Shown: positions 22,984-34,259 of the stretch, one piece after another
Position numbering within the stretch: position 1 is the stretch's first letter
Layout of the letters: each line of letters begins with the position of its first letter
NCBI GenBank assembly: GCA_026398255.1
Contig: JAPLTG010000033.1
Location: 1 to 64,000 of the forward strand
Reading direction: 5' to 3'
DNA: 64,000 nt
Source: Verrucomicrobiota bacterium
Lineage (GTDB): Bacteria > Verrucomicrobiota > Verrucomicrobiia > Chthoniobacterales > Terrimicrobiaceae
Position numbers and translations under genes: made by a program
The notes under the pieces: generated by a model
What the model was told of the DNA's origin: nothing
Database searches by the model: none
The model's input: only the letters and a program-made list of their open reading frames with translations

Positions 22984-24051
22984 TCAATCCAACACACGAA
23001 ATGTATCGGTCTTTTCCAAGCTCCGAATGAAAGCGGCTGCCAGTTTGGCGGCATGGCGGGCATCGGAGAGCGAAACCATTTCGACCGGTGAATGCATGTA
23101 ACGCAGCGGAATCGAGATCAACCCGCACGCCACGCCATCGCGGCTCGTGTAGATCACATCGGCGTCCGTGCTGGTGCTGCGCGAGACCGCCTCGTGCTGC
23201 AGCGGGATTTTGTGTTTCTCGGCAACCTCTATCAGCCGCCTCATGACGAGCGGGTGGTTCGCCGCGCCGTGGGAAATTGTGGGCCCCTTGCCGAGTTCCA
23301 CCAAGCCGTGTTCCTTCACATTGATCCCTGGCGTGTCCGTGGCATGGGTTACATCAAAAACCAACGCGACTTGCGGCCGAATGCGATGAGCCGCCATCTG
23401 CGCGCCGCGGCAACCAATTTCCTCCTGCACCGCATTGACGGCAAAGGTCGAGACTTTCGGGCGCGACTTGCCTCGGTGGAGTTCCTCGAGGGCTGTCGCC
23501 AAAACAAAACCTCCGATGCGGTTGTCGAGCGCCCGGCCAACAATGCGGTCGTTCTCAAACTCGATCGCGTCATCCACAAAAATTGCCGGGGTGCCGACAC
23601 GGATCCCGAGTTTTTCCACCTCCTTGGCATTCGACGCGCCCACATCGATATAGAGTTCCTTCCAGTCGAGTGCCTTGTCGTTCGACTTGTCACGGATGTG
23701 GATCGCCGTGTTGCCAATCACACCGGGCACAATCCCCTTCGAACCGAAAAGCCGAATCCGCCGAGCAGGAGCCAGCGTGCGGTCCGAGCCGCCGATCGGC
23801 CCAACGGCGAGGAAGCCCTTGTCGTCAATATGTCGAACAATGAAACCAATCTCGTCCGCATGAGCCTCGAGCATCACCCGCGGCGCCTTGGCCTCGGATC
23901 CCTCCAAAACCGCCCAAGCGTTTCCGTGGGGATCGCTCTCAATGCGATCCGCATGCGGCTTGATGTTTTTGATCCAAAGTTTCTGTCCATCCCTCTCCCA
24001 ACCCGAGGGGCTAGGTGTGGCGAGGATTTCGAGGAGGTGCGAAGTTTTCAT
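22984..24051 (-). CDS. M42-family metallo-aminopeptidase
   Basis: A 355-residue enzyme from the ATG at 24051 (MKTSHLLEIL). M42 peptidases are cytosolic, two-metal, dodecameric aminopeptidases. Visible motifs: APSGWE-like SPSGWERD near residue 20, metal His in EAHADEIGF (about 60-70), Asp in RALDNRIGG (about 178-186), catalytic Glu pair in VQEEIGCRGA (about 207-216), Asp in VFDVTHATD and the last His in MHSPVEMVS near the C-terminus. It is the first gene of the minus-strand group 24051-20536 and stops 5 bases before the unknown conserved gene. Confidence 0.9.
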   Translation of the reverse strand: MKTSHLLEILATPSPSGWERDGQKLWIKNIKPHADRIESDPHGNAWAVLEGSEAKAPRVMLEAHADEIGFIVRHIDDKGFLAVGPIGGSDRTLAPARRIRLFGSKGIVPGVIGNTAIHIRDKSNDKALDWKELYIDVGASNAKEVEKLGIRVGTPAIFVDDAIEFENDRIVGRALDNRIGGFVLATALEELHRGKSRPKVSTFAVNAVQEEIGCRGAQMAAHRIRPQVALVFDVTHATDTPGINVKEHGLVELGKGPTISHGAANHPLVMRRLIEVAEKHKIPLQHEAVSRSTSTDADVIYTSRDGVACGLISIPLRYMHSPVEMVSLSDARHAAKLAAAFIRSLEKTDTFRVLD

Positions 24052-24183
24052 GTCGCGAGACTCGGGTGTCCCTTTCGGCATTTCAAGAAGGGACCCACGC
24101 GGGACTAAAAAAATCGCCTTTTTTTAAAATTTGCCCGATTTGGCATTGCCAAGCCTCCCGAGTTTCCTTACGAAACCTCTCCT

Positions 24184-24492
24184 ATGCCAAACCTTACCAA
24201 GCGCGATCTCGTCATGTCGATCGCTGACAAAACCGGTCTAACCCAACAAGAAGTCTTCAGCGTGATCCAACACACGCTCGACGGAATCGTCGAAGGACTC
24301 GCCACAGGCCGCGATGTCGAACTCCGCAATTTCGGTGTTTTCGATGTCCGCCTCACAAAACCACGCGTCGGCCGCAATCCCAAGAAACCACAGAACGAGG
24401 TGCAAATCCCACCACGCGCCATCGTAAAGTTCCGCGCCGGCAAAATCATGAAGGCTCGCGTCCTCGAACGCACCGCCCTTCTCACCAAGTAA
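24184..24492 (+). CDS. HU/IHF-family DNA-binding protein
   Basis: A 102-residue HU-like protein. The N-terminal helical part (TKRDLVMSIADKTGLTQQEV) and the DGIVEGLATGRDVELRNFGVF segment lead to the beta-arm region RLTKPRVGRNPKKPQNEVQI, followed by PPRAIVKFRAGKIMK. The RVGRNPKKP tip with its Pro is the DNA-intercalating arm of HU/IHF. It is about 10 residues longer than HU at the C-terminus. As a dimer it bends and compacts DNA. The next gene begins one base after its stop. Confidence 0.95.
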   Translation: MPNLTKRDLVMSIADKTGLTQQEVFSVIQHTLDGIVEGLATGRDVELRNFGVFDVRLTKPRVGRNPKKPQNEVQIPPRAIVKFRAGKIMKARVLERTALLTK

Positions 24493-24493
24493 A

Positions 24494-24781
24494 ATGGCGC
24501 GGCGGAAAAAAGTTTCGACCCGCACCAAGCGGGAGAAAATCAATCTGACGATCCACCCGGATATTCAGACATGGGCCAAGACCTTGGCCCGCCGCCGAAC
24601 CGTTTCCCAACTCTTCGAGGATTTGGTCGAGGCCGAATGGCATCGCCGCCAGAGCCCGCCGCAGGCATCCATGATTCCTCCGGCTCTCGCACAGCCACCA
24701 CTCCAGCAGCAAGCCTACGACCCATCCGCCCAGATTCTGGCCGATTACCGCTACCGGCAGCCTGTTCAGCAACAGCAGTAA
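24494..24781 (+). CDS. Small basic protein, possible ribbon-helix-helix DNA-binding factor
   Basis: A 95-residue protein starting one base after the HU stop, so almost certainly co-expressed with it. Residues 1-50 are basic (MARRKKVSTRTKREKINLTI) and contain a strand-helix-helix pattern (INLTIHPDIQTWAKTLARRR, TVSQLFEDLVEAEWHRR) typical of ribbon-helix-helix repressors. The C-terminal half is a low-complexity Pro/Gln tail ending in QQQQ. No named family recognised. Coupling to HU suggests a DNA-binding or nucleoid role; autoregulation of the pair is possible. Confidence 0.7.
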   Translation: MARRKKVSTRTKREKINLTIHPDIQTWAKTLARRRTVSQLFEDLVEAEWHRRQSPPQASMIPPALAQPPLQQQAYDPSAQILADYRYRQPVQQQQ

Positions 24782-24806
24782 CAGGCTCCGGTTTAGCGGA
24801 GTCCCT

Positions 24807-24835
24807 GGGGCTAATAATTCATCAGCCCCCCTTTT
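24807..24835 (+). terminator. Probable terminator after HU pair
   Basis: ggggct, an 11-base loop, agcccccc and then tttt lie 26-54 bases after the stop of the small basic protein and end just before the start of the next gene. The stem is short (six pairs), so termination may be partial; it also overlaps the place where the next gene's ribosome-binding site would be. Confidence 0.45.
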
Positions 24836-24838
24836 AAG

Positions 24839-25291
24839 ATGAAAGTCGTTTCCCGACTCTGGGGCATTCTTTTGGGGCTACTCCTCCTCTCCGCCGGCTT
24901 ATCCAAAATCGGCTCCCCCCTGCGAATGCTGGCTGACATTTACGCCTACCAAATTTCCCTCCCCGACTGGCTGGCGAACGGCGCCGCCTACTCGCTGCCT
25001 TGGATCGAAATCCTCCTCGGAGCCCTTCTGATTTTTGGTTGCTGGCGAGTCACCGTGACATCCGCCACCCTTCTCCTGCTGGCGATTTATACATTTCTCA
25101 CCGCACAATCCTGGTGGCGAGAGCTGCCTATCGAATGCGGTTGCCTCGATTTTTCGGGGATTCACCCCGCGCTGGCTTTTCTCGAAACTCCAGCAGGCTC
25201 GACGGTGCGAAATCTCCTCCTGCTCCTCGCGACCACCGCAATGGGGATTTTTCAAAAAAACCATCCGCCCGCAAAGAGCCTCAATCCATGA
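24839..25291 (+). CDS. MauE/DoxX-like membrane protein
   Basis: A 150-residue protein with four hydrophobic segments (about 8-25, 50-70, 76-92, 122-140). The pattern LLLLSAGLSKIGSP near the start, a LPWIEILLGALLIFG helix and a CGCLDF motif in the third loop (about 100-105) fit the MauE branch of the DoxX-like family, whose loop cysteines are linked to disulfide transfer in the periplasm. Its stop overlaps the start of the LamG protein (ATGA), so the two are made together; it might help fold that secreted protein. Confidence 0.75.
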   Translation: MKVVSRLWGILLGLLLLSAGLSKIGSPLRMLADIYAYQISLPDWLANGAAYSLPWIEILLGALLIFGCWRVTVTSATLLLLAIYTFLTAQSWWRELPIECGCLDFSGIHPALAFLETPAGSTVRNLLLLLATTAMGIFQKNHPPAKSLNP

Positions 25292-28200
25292 AACTCCTCA
25301 CTTACTTTTTTATGGGCGTCACGACCCTGTTGACCAATACACACGCAGCCGAACCTGTCTCGCCGCTGGATTACACCTACGGCTTCTGGGCCGGAAATTG
25401 GCGCCGAGACCCCGCCAAAACCTCCCCCGACTTGCTTTGCATCGAATCCGGCCACTACGCCTTGGAGTGGAATATCCAAAACCCCCGGGCACTTCGTTTC
25501 GGGCCACTCATTGACGGCCTCGGCTACCGCCAAGCCGGCGAGTCAGGGCTGTCGCGCTTTCAGGACTTGCCGCCTGCGGAGTTGGAGGCCGAGGTGAGGG
25601 TCGATGGCCGAGTTTACAAGATGACCTCCTGCCGCGCCGGGCAGGACACGAACAACGAAACCGCTCTCGCAAATATCTGGCTCTGGGAATCCGGACGCAT
25701 CGCCCAGCACTACGAAATGCGCGAATTGCGCTTCGAGGATTCCGAGGGAAATGTCCTTCCTGCGATGGCCACGATGACCCTTGTTGCCTGGCCCCAAAAC
25801 CTCGCCTTCACCCTCGATGTCCTCCCGGAGTTCGACTACGCCAACGGCCCCTCACCGGGTCGGAGCGGAAATGGATTTTCCGTCCGCACCGTGCCATTGG
25901 AAATTCCCCGCTCGCCCGAACTCGATTCGAAGGAATTCACCGTCGCGTGCTCTTTTAAGCGTGACCAACGCTCCCGCACCGGCGGGATGATTTTATTCGG
26001 AAAAAACCACAACGAATACTGCGAGGGCTACTTCGGCGTTAACATCGGACGCTTCGGCAATATCTCGGGAATCCTGAATATCGGCGGCACGCGCGAGAGC
26101 ATTTACAAAGTGAACGCCCATGCACCCCAGCTCGAGGAAAAGAACGAATGGCAGCACGCCGCTCTTTCGTATGACGGAAAAACGATGCGCCTGCATGTGG
26201 ATGGCCGACTCCTTGCCGAAAAGGAAATCGGCCTCGAGCGCCAACCCGGAGCGGGCGCCCTGCGCTTCGGTCGCCGACCAGACGATGCACAACCCTGCCT
26301 TGAAGCGATTTTCGATGATGTGCGGGTTTGGAACCGCGCGCTAACAACGGAGGAGATTGCCGCCATTTCCAAAAACTCCGAAAAACTCCCGCCGAGCGAG
26401 GATTTGGTTTTCGAACAAACCTTCGATGACGCTTCTCCCATAACCCACCCGGTTTTCCAAGAGGCCGTGCTGTCTTTGCGATTCAAGTCAGCCCATGGCG
26501 AATGGTTTGCCGAGCGCACGATCACAGGCGACTGGAGCCATTCCCGGAGCGAGAGGATTTTACTCCCCTGCGAGCCGCCCGGAGGGAGCGATCCTGCTGC
26601 AGGCCTCTCGGTGCAAGTCCGTGCCAGCGGCAACCAAACCGTTCCTACAGCCTTCAATCCAGAATTCGGCGCTTTTCTGGCGAAAGCGGATTTCAGTCGA
26701 AACACCCCCTTGGCCGATCGATTAAAAAGACCCGAGACCCCGGATAAGAATGGCTTTGGGAATTACGACGACTTCGTGATCGAAGTCGAAAATTCCAGCT
26801 CCAGCCCGCACTCCGTGCCGTTCCTTCTCGAAATGCACGGCACGGCCGGCATCACCGGACTCGTCCCCATTTTGTGCCAACCCGATGGCACACCCACAGG
26901 AATCCCGGTGCAACTCTCCAAAAATTGGCACCACCCCACCTTCCCAAATTACCTCCGCGCCTACGCGCTGATCCCTGCCCCCGCTGGAAAAACCTCCTAT
27001 CTCCTGCGAGTCGCGTATGGGTTTTATGGCACCCTCCCGACCGCCAGCCTCGGCCAACTCTCGTTGGTCGGATGGGGCGAGAGCACGAACGGACGCTGGG
27101 ATCAATGCGCCATCGGCACTTGGGGTGAGACGATTTGTTTGAACCCCGAATTCTCCGCGAGCACCAACGCCATCACCGACATCCGCGCCCTTTTCACTCG
27201 TCAGGGAAAAGACGGAAAAACCTGGCAGTGGTCCGACGCGGGCTGGGGCGCAGACTGGCTCACCGCCTGGGATTTCGATGGGAAAAAACTCCACACCGCT
27301 CGCATGAAGGCCTCTTACCTTTCGCACGGCCCCTGCCTCCCGGAAGTCGTCTATCACGGTTCCTATGGCACGAAGGGCGAAGTGGACCTCACCGCGACGG
27401 TTTCGACTCCACGCACCGACGACCACTCGAAAGTCTTCCTCCGCCTCCGCTACGATTTTCGTGCCGACCTACCTGCCAAGGATGTTTCCCTATTCCGACT
27501 TGGGAGAGGCCATGTTTTCGCCCCGAAAATCTCCATCGGAAATCGAGAGGGCTTGATCCAAGAACTCGACGCCCCGGTCGGCTTGAAGGCCGGCGACCTC
27601 CATCTCGACAGCCTCGCTCTCACCGGCTCCGCCCCGTGGTGGCTGGGTTTTCCAGGCTCGAAAATGGAAGGCACCCCGAGCGGAAGCCGCGGGTTTGTGA
27701 TTCGATCCTATCGCTCGAAGTTTGGGGGGAAGTCCTACGATACCCCCCTCGTTTCACTGCCTGTCGGTGCGGTCGGAGGATTTAAGCGAACCGAGCAGGG
27801 CTACGAAAACATGCCTGCCTCTCCCGAGTCCCGTTGCCATGTGGATGCCATCATCGTCCCACCCGCTGAAATCGAAAAATTCCAAGCCGGCGACAGCCTT
27901 GAAATGGAACTCGAAATCGATGTCGTCCCCGCTGAAGTCGCCGACTATTACGGCCCGAACGAGGTTTTCCAAAAGCACCTCGCGGAAAACCCCGGTTCTT
28001 GGAAAACCTTCCACCGTGCCGCCAAGGCGAACGACCTCCAAATTGAAGTCCAAGGCGGCAAGCTCCTCCGGAATTTCCCCATCATCATCCAAGTCGACCC
28101 CGGCGCAAAAACCGTGCGAGTCAAAATCCAAGGAGGCACCGGAACCGTTCCAATCAGCTTCCAAGGCCTAGAATCCGCAAAGGGCTACGAACTTAGCCAA

Positions 28201-28431
28201 CTCGTATCCGCCGCCAAGATCATGGACCAATACCTCCCCGTCATGGAGGAATTCGCCCCGTCGATTGCAAATCGGATCGAACCCCAAACCATCCCGCTCG
28301 ACCAAGGCGTGAAAGGAAACGACTTCTGGGAAACCTCCTTCGAGCCAGACACCAAAACCTATACCCGCACCTACAATCTCCCCCTCGATGGCAAACCCGA
28401 ATCGATTTGGGTGTTAAAACGATTCCAATAA
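25288..28431 (+). CDS. Large exported LamG (concanavalin-like) domain protein
   Basis: A 1047-residue protein from the ATG at 25288, coupled to the preceding membrane protein. Signal peptide residues 1-20 (NTHAAEP). A LamG/concanavalin A-like domain occupies about residues 205-365: FTVACSFKRDQRSRTGGMIL, WQHAALSYDGKTMRLHVDGR, and IFDDVRVWNRALTTEEIAAI, the usual closing phrase of the fold. Flanking parts are beta-rich and unassigned (for example GLDGLGYRQ-like N-terminal part and a C-terminal 400 residues with repeated aromatic strands). No catalytic motif is recognised. Probably a periplasmic or surface protein that binds or processes carbohydrate; function unknown. Confidence 0.8.
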   Translation: MKLLTYFFMGVTTLLTNTHAAEPVSPLDYTYGFWAGNWRRDPAKTSPDLLCIESGHYALEWNIQNPRALRFGPLIDGLGYRQAGESGLSRFQDLPPAELEAEVRVDGRVYKMTSCRAGQDTNNETALANIWLWESGRIAQHYEMRELRFEDSEGNVLPAMATMTLVAWPQNLAFTLDVLPEFDYANGPSPGRSGNGFSVRTVPLEIPRSPELDSKEFTVACSFKRDQRSRTGGMILFGKNHNEYCEGYFGVNIGRFGNISGILNIGGTRESIYKVNAHAPQLEEKNEWQHAALSYDGKTMRLHVDGRLLAEKEIGLERQPGAGALRFGRRPDDAQPCLEAIFDDVRVWNRALTTEEIAAISKNSEKLPPSEDLVFEQTFDDASPITHPVFQEAVLSLRFKSAHGEWFAERTITGDWSHSRSERILLPCEPPGGSDPAAGLSVQVRASGNQTVPTAFNPEFGAFLAKADFSRNTPLADRLKRPETPDKNGFGNYDDFVIEVENSSSSPHSVPFLLEMHGTAGITGLVPILCQPDGTPTGIPVQLSKNWHHPTFPNYLRAYALIPAPAGKTSYLLRVAYGFYGTLPTASLGQLSLVGWGESTNGRWDQCAIGTWGETICLNPEFSASTNAITDIRALFTRQGKDGKTWQWSDAGWGADWLTAWDFDGKKLHTARMKASYLSHGPCLPEVVYHGSYGTKGEVDLTATVSTPRTDDHSKVFLRLRYDFRADLPAKDVSLFRLGRGHVFAPKISIGNREGLIQELDAPVGLKAGDLHLDSLALTGSAPWWLGFPGSKMEGTPSGSRGFVIRSYRSKFGGKSYDTPLVSLPVGAVGGFKRTEQGYENMPASPESRCHVDAIIVPPAEIEKFQAGDSLEMELEIDVVPAEVADYYGPNEVFQKHLAENPGSWKTFHRAAKANDLQIEVQGGKLLRNFPIIIQVDPGAKTVRVKIQGGTGTVPISFQGLESAKGYELSQLVSAAKIMDQYLPVMEEFAPSIANRIEPQTIPLDQGVKGNDFWETSFEPDTKTYTRTYNLPLDGKPESIWVLKRFQ

Positions 28432-28462
28432 ACCAACCGGACGGCAATGAAGTGCGATAGGA

Positions 28463-29221
28463 TCAGACAGACATGCCGACCATTTCCTTCATCGAGGCGG
28501 CGGTGAACTCTCGGTTCATGCGACCGATGAAGGCGGCGGGGACGCCGGCGGGGCAGACGGCTTCGCAGGCGTAGTAGTTCGAGCAATTGCCGAACCCCTC
28601 TTCGTCCATTTGCCGAACCATGCTGAGAACGCGGCGGTTTTTCTCGGGCTTGCCTTGGGGCAGAAGTCCGAGGTGCGTGACCTTGGCGCTCACGAAAAGC
28701 ATGGCCGAACCATTCGGGCAAGCGGCGGCGCAGGCTCCACAACCGATGCAGGCGGCGGCATCCATCGCCTGGTCAGCGATGACTTTTGAAATGGGAACGG
28801 AGTTGGCGTCGGGCGCGGAACCGGTGCGTTCGCTGATGTAGCCACCGGCTTGGATGACGCGGTCAAAGGCGCTGCGGTTTGTGACCAGATCGCGCTGAAC
28901 AGGAAACGCGTCAGCGCGGAACGGTTCGATGGTGATCGTCTCGCCGTCTTGGAATTTCCGCATGTAGAGCTGGCAGGTCGTTCCACGGCCTTTGCCGTGT
29001 GGGATGCCATTGATGGTGAGCGAACAAGTTCCGCAGATGCCTTCGCGACAGTCGGAATCGAACTGGATCGGCTCAATATTTTTGCGAGTGAGGTCCGCGT
29101 TCACGATATCGAGCATTTCCAGGAACGAGGCGCCGGCTGGAATATTTTCGGCCTCGTATTCCTCGAGAGTGCCGGGAGCATTGGTGTCTTTTTGGCGCCA
29201 GACTTTGAGGTGGAAATTCAT
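28463..29221 (-). CDS. sdhB: Succinate dehydrogenase / fumarate reductase iron-sulfur subunit
   Basis: A 252-residue subunit from the ATG at 29221. The [2Fe-2S] site is [20 protein letters not shown] with the further Cys in TTCQLYM; the two cluster motifs of the ferredoxin domain are [13 protein letters not shown] and CEAVCP with a Cys earlier in NCSNYY. It passes electrons from the flavoprotein to the membrane subunit. The gene order sdhC-sdhA-sdhB with no separate sdhD is the type B (non-classical) complex of Bacteroidetes, Chlamydiae and Bacillus. It starts 9 bases after sdhA. Confidence 0.95.
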   Translation of the reverse strand: MNFHLKVWRQKDTNAPGTLEEYEAENIPAGASFLEMLDIVNADLTRKNIEPIQFDSDCREGICGTCSLTINGIPHGKGRGTTCQLYMRKFQDGETITIEPFRADAFPVQRDLVTNRSAFDRVIQAGGYISERTGSAPDANSVPISKVIADQAMDAAACIGCGACAAACPNGSAMLFVSAKVTHLGLLPQGKPEKNRRVLSMVRQMDEEGFGNCSNYYACEAVCPAGVPAAFIGRMNREFTAASMKEMVGMSV

Positions 29222-29229
29222 GGTGAGGA

Positions 29230-31146
29230 TTATTTGTAGCTGCGGGTTGAAAGTTTCACCTGTTCGTAAACGAGAGGCTCCTTCACGAGATTCGGCATGT
29301 TGCCATCGCCGGTGTATTGCCATGCGGAGACGAACGCGAAGTCTTGGTCATTGCGAAGGGCTTCGCCCTCGGGGGTCTGGTGTTCGGTCCGGAAATGCCC
29401 ACCGCAGGATTCGTCGCGCACGAGAGCGTCGAGGCACATGAGTTCCCCGAACTCGAGGAAATCGGCCACGCGACCAGCACGCTCGAGTTCCATATTGATA
29501 CCATTCGGGTCGCCCAAAAGTTTGAGGTCGCTCCAGAATTCGGCTCGGAGTTGTTGGATTTTTCCAATGGCTTCTTTGAGGCCTTCGGAGCTGCGGGCCA
29601 TCCCGCAGTAGTCCCAAATGAGAAGGCCCAGGCTGCGGTGGAAGTAATCCACGGGTTTGGTGCCTTTGATGTTGATGAGCTTTTGGACGCGGGCTTTGGA
29701 CTCCTGGAGCGTCTGCTCGAAGGCCGGATGCTTGGGGTCGACCTTTTTGCCAAACTGCGAAGTGAGGTATTCGCCGAGGGTATAGGGAATGACAAAGTAG
29801 CCGTCGGCAAGGCCCTGCATGAGCGCGCTGGCTCCGAGGCGGTTCGCGCCGTGGTCGGAGAAATTCGCTTCGCCGAGCACATGGAGGCCCGGGATATTGC
29901 TCATCAAATTGTAGTCCACCCACAGGCCACCCATCGTGTAGTGGACCGCCGGGTAGATGCGCATAGGGCGCTCGTAGGCGTTTTCGCCGGTGATGTTTTG
30001 ATACATCTCAAAGAGGTTGCCGTAGCGCTCCTCGATGGTTTTTTGGCCGAGGCGCTTGATGGCATCGGCGAAGTCGAGATAAACGCCCAGCCCTCCAGGA
30101 CCGACTCCCCTTCCCTCGTCGCAGGCTTCCTTTGCGGAACGCGAAGAAATATCGCGCGGGGCGAGGTTTCCGTAGCTCGGGTATTTGCGCTCGAGGAAGT
30201 AGTCGCGATCGGCCTCGGCAATGGTGGCCGGATCCTTACCGCAATCCTCCTTGCGCTTGGGAACCCAAATGCGGCCGTCGTTGCGGAGCGACTCGCTCAT
30301 CAGAGTGAGCTTGCTCTGGTAGTCGCCGCTGACGGGGATGCAGGTCGGGTGGATTTGTGTGTAGCAAGGATTGGCAAAAAGTGCGCCGCGTTTGTAGGCA
30401 CGGAAAGTCGCTGAGACATTGCAACCCCGCGCGTTCGTCGAGAGGTAGAAGACATTGCCGTATCCGCCAGTGCAAAGGAGCACGGCATCGGCGGCATGGG
30501 TCGAAATTTCACCGGTCTTCAGATCGCGGACCACAATGCCCTTCGCATGGCCATCCACCACGACGAGATCGAGCATTTCGGTTTTCGGGAACATTTTCAC
30601 CGCGCCAGTGGCGATCTGATGGCTCAAGCCGGAGTAAGCACCGAGCAGGAGTTGCTGACCAGTCTGGCCGCGGGCGTAAAAAGTCCGCGACACTTGGGCT
30701 CCACCGAAGGAACGGTTGTCGAGCAATCCGCCGTATTCGCGGGCAAAGGGAACGCCCTGCGCGACGCATTGATCGATGATCGAAGTGCTCACCTCGGCGA
30801 GTCGGTGGACATTCGCTTCGCGGGCGCGGAAGTCGCCTCCCTTGATGGTGTCGTAGAAAAGACGGTAAACGCTGTCGCCGTCGTTCTGGTAATTCTTTGC
30901 GGCGTTGATGCCGCCCTGCGCGGCAATCGAGTGGGCGCGGCGCGGGCTATCCTGGTAGCAGAAGCACTTCACATTGTAGCCCTGCTCGGCAAGCGTCGCG
31001 GCGGCGGAAGCGCCTGCGAGGCCGGATCCCACGATGATCAGATCGAACTTCCGCTTGTTCGCGGGGCTGACGATTTTCGCGTTGTTTTTAAAAGTCGTCC
31101 ACTTCTTGTCGAGCGGACCGGGTGGAATTTTGCTGTCGAGTGTCAT
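29230..31146 (-). CDS. sdhA: Succinate dehydrogenase / fumarate reductase flavoprotein subunit
   Basis: A 638-residue subunit. The FAD-binding motif is [20 protein letters not shown], the covalent-flavin His is in [15 protein letters not shown], and the active-site region includes [14 protein letters not shown] and the C-terminal [15 protein letters not shown] and [20 protein letters not shown] blocks. Oxidises succinate to fumarate in the TCA cycle. The ATG overlaps the sdhC stop by four bases. The length matches the larger type B flavoproteins rather than the E. coli enzyme (588). Confidence 0.96.
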   Translation of the reverse strand: MTLDSKIPPGPLDKKWTTFKNNAKIVSPANKRKFDLIIVGSGLAGASAAATLAEQGYNVKCFCYQDSPRRAHSIAAQGGINAAKNYQNDGDSVYRLFYDTIKGGDFRAREANVHRLAEVSTSIIDQCVAQGVPFAREYGGLLDNRSFGGAQVSRTFYARGQTGQQLLLGAYSGLSHQIATGAVKMFPKTEMLDLVVVDGHAKGIVVRDLKTGEISTHAADAVLLCTGGYGNVFYLSTNARGCNVSATFRAYKRGALFANPCYTQIHPTCIPVSGDYQSKLTLMSESLRNDGRIWVPKRKEDCGKDPATIAEADRDYFLERKYPSYGNLAPRDISSRSAKEACDEGRGVGPGGLGVYLDFADAIKRLGQKTIEERYGNLFEMYQNITGENAYERPMRIYPAVHYTMGGLWVDYNLMSNIPGLHVLGEANFSDHGANRLGASALMQGLADGYFVIPYTLGEYLTSQFGKKVDPKHPAFEQTLQESKARVQKLINIKGTKPVDYFHRSLGLLIWDYCGMARSSEGLKEAIGKIQQLRAEFWSDLKLLGDPNGINMELERAGRVADFLEFGELMCLDALVRDESCGGHFRTEHQTPEGEALRNDQDFAFVSAWQYTGDGNMPNLVKEPLVYEQVKLSTRSYK

Positions 31147-31880
31147 TGGAGGACTCCTTTCCCAAGGCCGAAGAAGTAGATCGAAACGGGGATCGAAATG
31201 TAGCCGACATAGAGCGCCCAGGCGAGGGCGCGGCCGGCGATTTCGTAGTTTTGGCGGATGCGGCGGTTGGTGATTCCGAGGGTTTGGAAAAGGCTCGAGA
31301 GGCCGTGGCTCAAGTGGAAGGTCAGGAGAAAAAGGCCGATGATGTAGATGAAAACCACCGGGCCGTTTTGAAATCCGGTGACCACCATTTTGTAGACATC
31401 ATGGACCTCTTGGCCATCGAGTGTCGTGTGCATGGTGGCGAAGGCTGGATCGACCACGCGAACGGTGAAATGGGCCAGATGAAAGATGACAAAGGCGAGG
31501 ACGATCAACCCGCTCAACCGCATCGTGCGGGCGAAAACCGTGGTTCCGACCGGATTCGAGGCGATGTATTTTTGAGGACGCGCGGCTTTATTTTCCTGCC
31601 AGAGCTTCATCGTGAAATAAATATGGGCCACGAGGATTCCGAGCAACGCGAGACGGATTGCCCAAAGTAGCGGCCCAAGGCTTTGTAGCTTGGCTCCGTA
31701 GGCGTTGATCGCATCCGGGCCGAGGAAGATCGTGAAGTTTCCGAGGAGGTGGCCGATAACGAATGCCACGAGGGCGATTCCAGTGACGGCGACGGCAGTT
31801 TTTTTTCCAATCGAGGAATTTAGCCAGAGCCAACCCGGGCATGGGCCCGTGCGAGCGGAGGCAGAGTGTGAGGTAATCAT
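31143..31880 (-). CDS. sdhC: Succinate dehydrogenase cytochrome b subunit, type B
   Basis: A 245-residue membrane anchor with five hydrophobic helices. Heme-ligand His candidates lie in the second to fifth helices: [30 protein letters not shown] and [10 protein letters not shown], the di-heme b558 pattern. A single fused anchor replaces SdhC plus SdhD of type A and C enzymes. It is the first gene of the minus-strand sdhCAB operon; the promoter must lie in 31881-32026. Confidence 0.93.
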   Translation of the reverse strand: MITSHSASARTGPCPGWLWLNSSIGKKTAVAVTGIALVAFVIGHLLGNFTIFLGPDAINAYGAKLQSLGPLLWAIRLALLGILVAHIYFTMKLWQENKAARPQKYIASNPVGTTVFARTMRLSGLIVLAFVIFHLAHFTVRVVDPAFATMHTTLDGQEVHDVYKMVVTGFQNGPVVFIYIIGLFLLTFHLSHGLSSLFQTLGITNRRIRQNYEIAGRALAWALYVGYISIPVSIYFFGLGKGVLQ

Positions 31881-32026
31881 GTATTAGCGAGTTGGGTTCT
31901 TTAAAAAAATGGGCCGCTAGTGCAATCTGGAATGCAAGGGAAGCGTTAAAAAATACGGACGCCCGATATGCTGGGATGTCGGATTTTTCAGATGCAGGCC
32001 ACGAACGGTGGGAAAAATACCGGTGA
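31881..32026. other. Spacer with sdh promoter, weak hairpin
   Basis: 146 bases between the CYTH gene stop and the sdhC start, both on the minus strand. A hairpin-like word at about 31967-31988 (ccgatatgctgggatgtcgg) is followed by attttt on the plus strand and preceded by aaaaaat, so it could end the CYTH transcript weakly. The sdh promoter is presumed here but I cannot place it reliably. Confidence 0.35.
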
Positions 32027-32524
32027 TTAGGGGGGCGATCCCCAAGCAGAAAATGGCTCACGAGAGAGATGGGAATTATAATAGCGGGGATCTTCGGAGA
32101 CTTCCTGGCCGGCCCAGTCGGGCAGGGAAATGACTTGGTCCTCGGACTCCAGTTCGACTTCTGCCACGCGCAACCCCTCGTTCTCACCATGGAAAATATC
32201 CACCTCCCACTTCATGCCGTCATGCATGGCAATGTGGCGGGTTTTGTCGATCAAGGGCGGCATGCACATGGCCAGCATGCGTTCGGCATCCGCGACAGGA
32301 ATCGTGTATTGCATTTCCAAGCGGGAAATCCCGTTGCGACTCCCCTTCACCGTCAGCGTGGCGAAATCCCCAGCGATGCGAACTCGAACGCTTTTCCCGG
32401 CATCCGCGCACAGATACCCTTGGGATAAGCGCTTGGGCTCCCCAACGACCTGATCTCGCCAGGATTCCCCGACGAGGAGAAATTTGCGTTCGATTTCAAG
32501 CGGTTCGCCGGATGGATTAACCAT
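32027..32524 (-). CDS. CYTH-domain protein (inorganic triphosphatase-like)
   Basis: A 165-residue single CYTH (adenylate cyclase IV / thiamine triphosphatase) domain. The signature LEIERKFLLVGESW is at residues about 8-21, followed by RLSQGYLC, the basic strands VRVRIAGDFATLTVKG, and acidic EMQYTIP, KWEVDIFHGENEGL and VAEVELESED, which form the metal-lined triphosphate tunnel. The ATG at 32524 was chosen over a TTG nine codons upstream. CYTH enzymes of this size are usually tripolyphosphatases. It lies 24 bases downstream of pyrG on the same strand. Confidence 0.9.
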   Translation of the reverse strand: MVNPSGEPLEIERKFLLVGESWRDQVVGEPKRLSQGYLCADAGKSVRVRIAGDFATLTVKGSRNGISRLEMQYTIPVADAERMLAMCMPPLIDKTRHIAMHDGMKWEVDIFHGENEGLRVAEVELESEDQVISLPDWAGQEVSEDPRYYNSHLSREPFSAWGSPP

Positions 32525-32547
32525 GGAGTGGGATTCTCGCAGCGGTC

Positions 32548-34215
<1,668 letters not shown>

Positions 34216-34259
34216 TCAGTGACTGACTAAAACTCGGGGGACGATTAGTTTTTTACGCT

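Noticed and set aside
21452-23101. 549-codon plus-strand open frame opposite the conserved unknown and YhaM-like genes
   Set aside because: The minus-strand translations contain strong family motifs (HD domain, OB-fold, conserved unknown); the plus-strand frame crosses two genes and has none.
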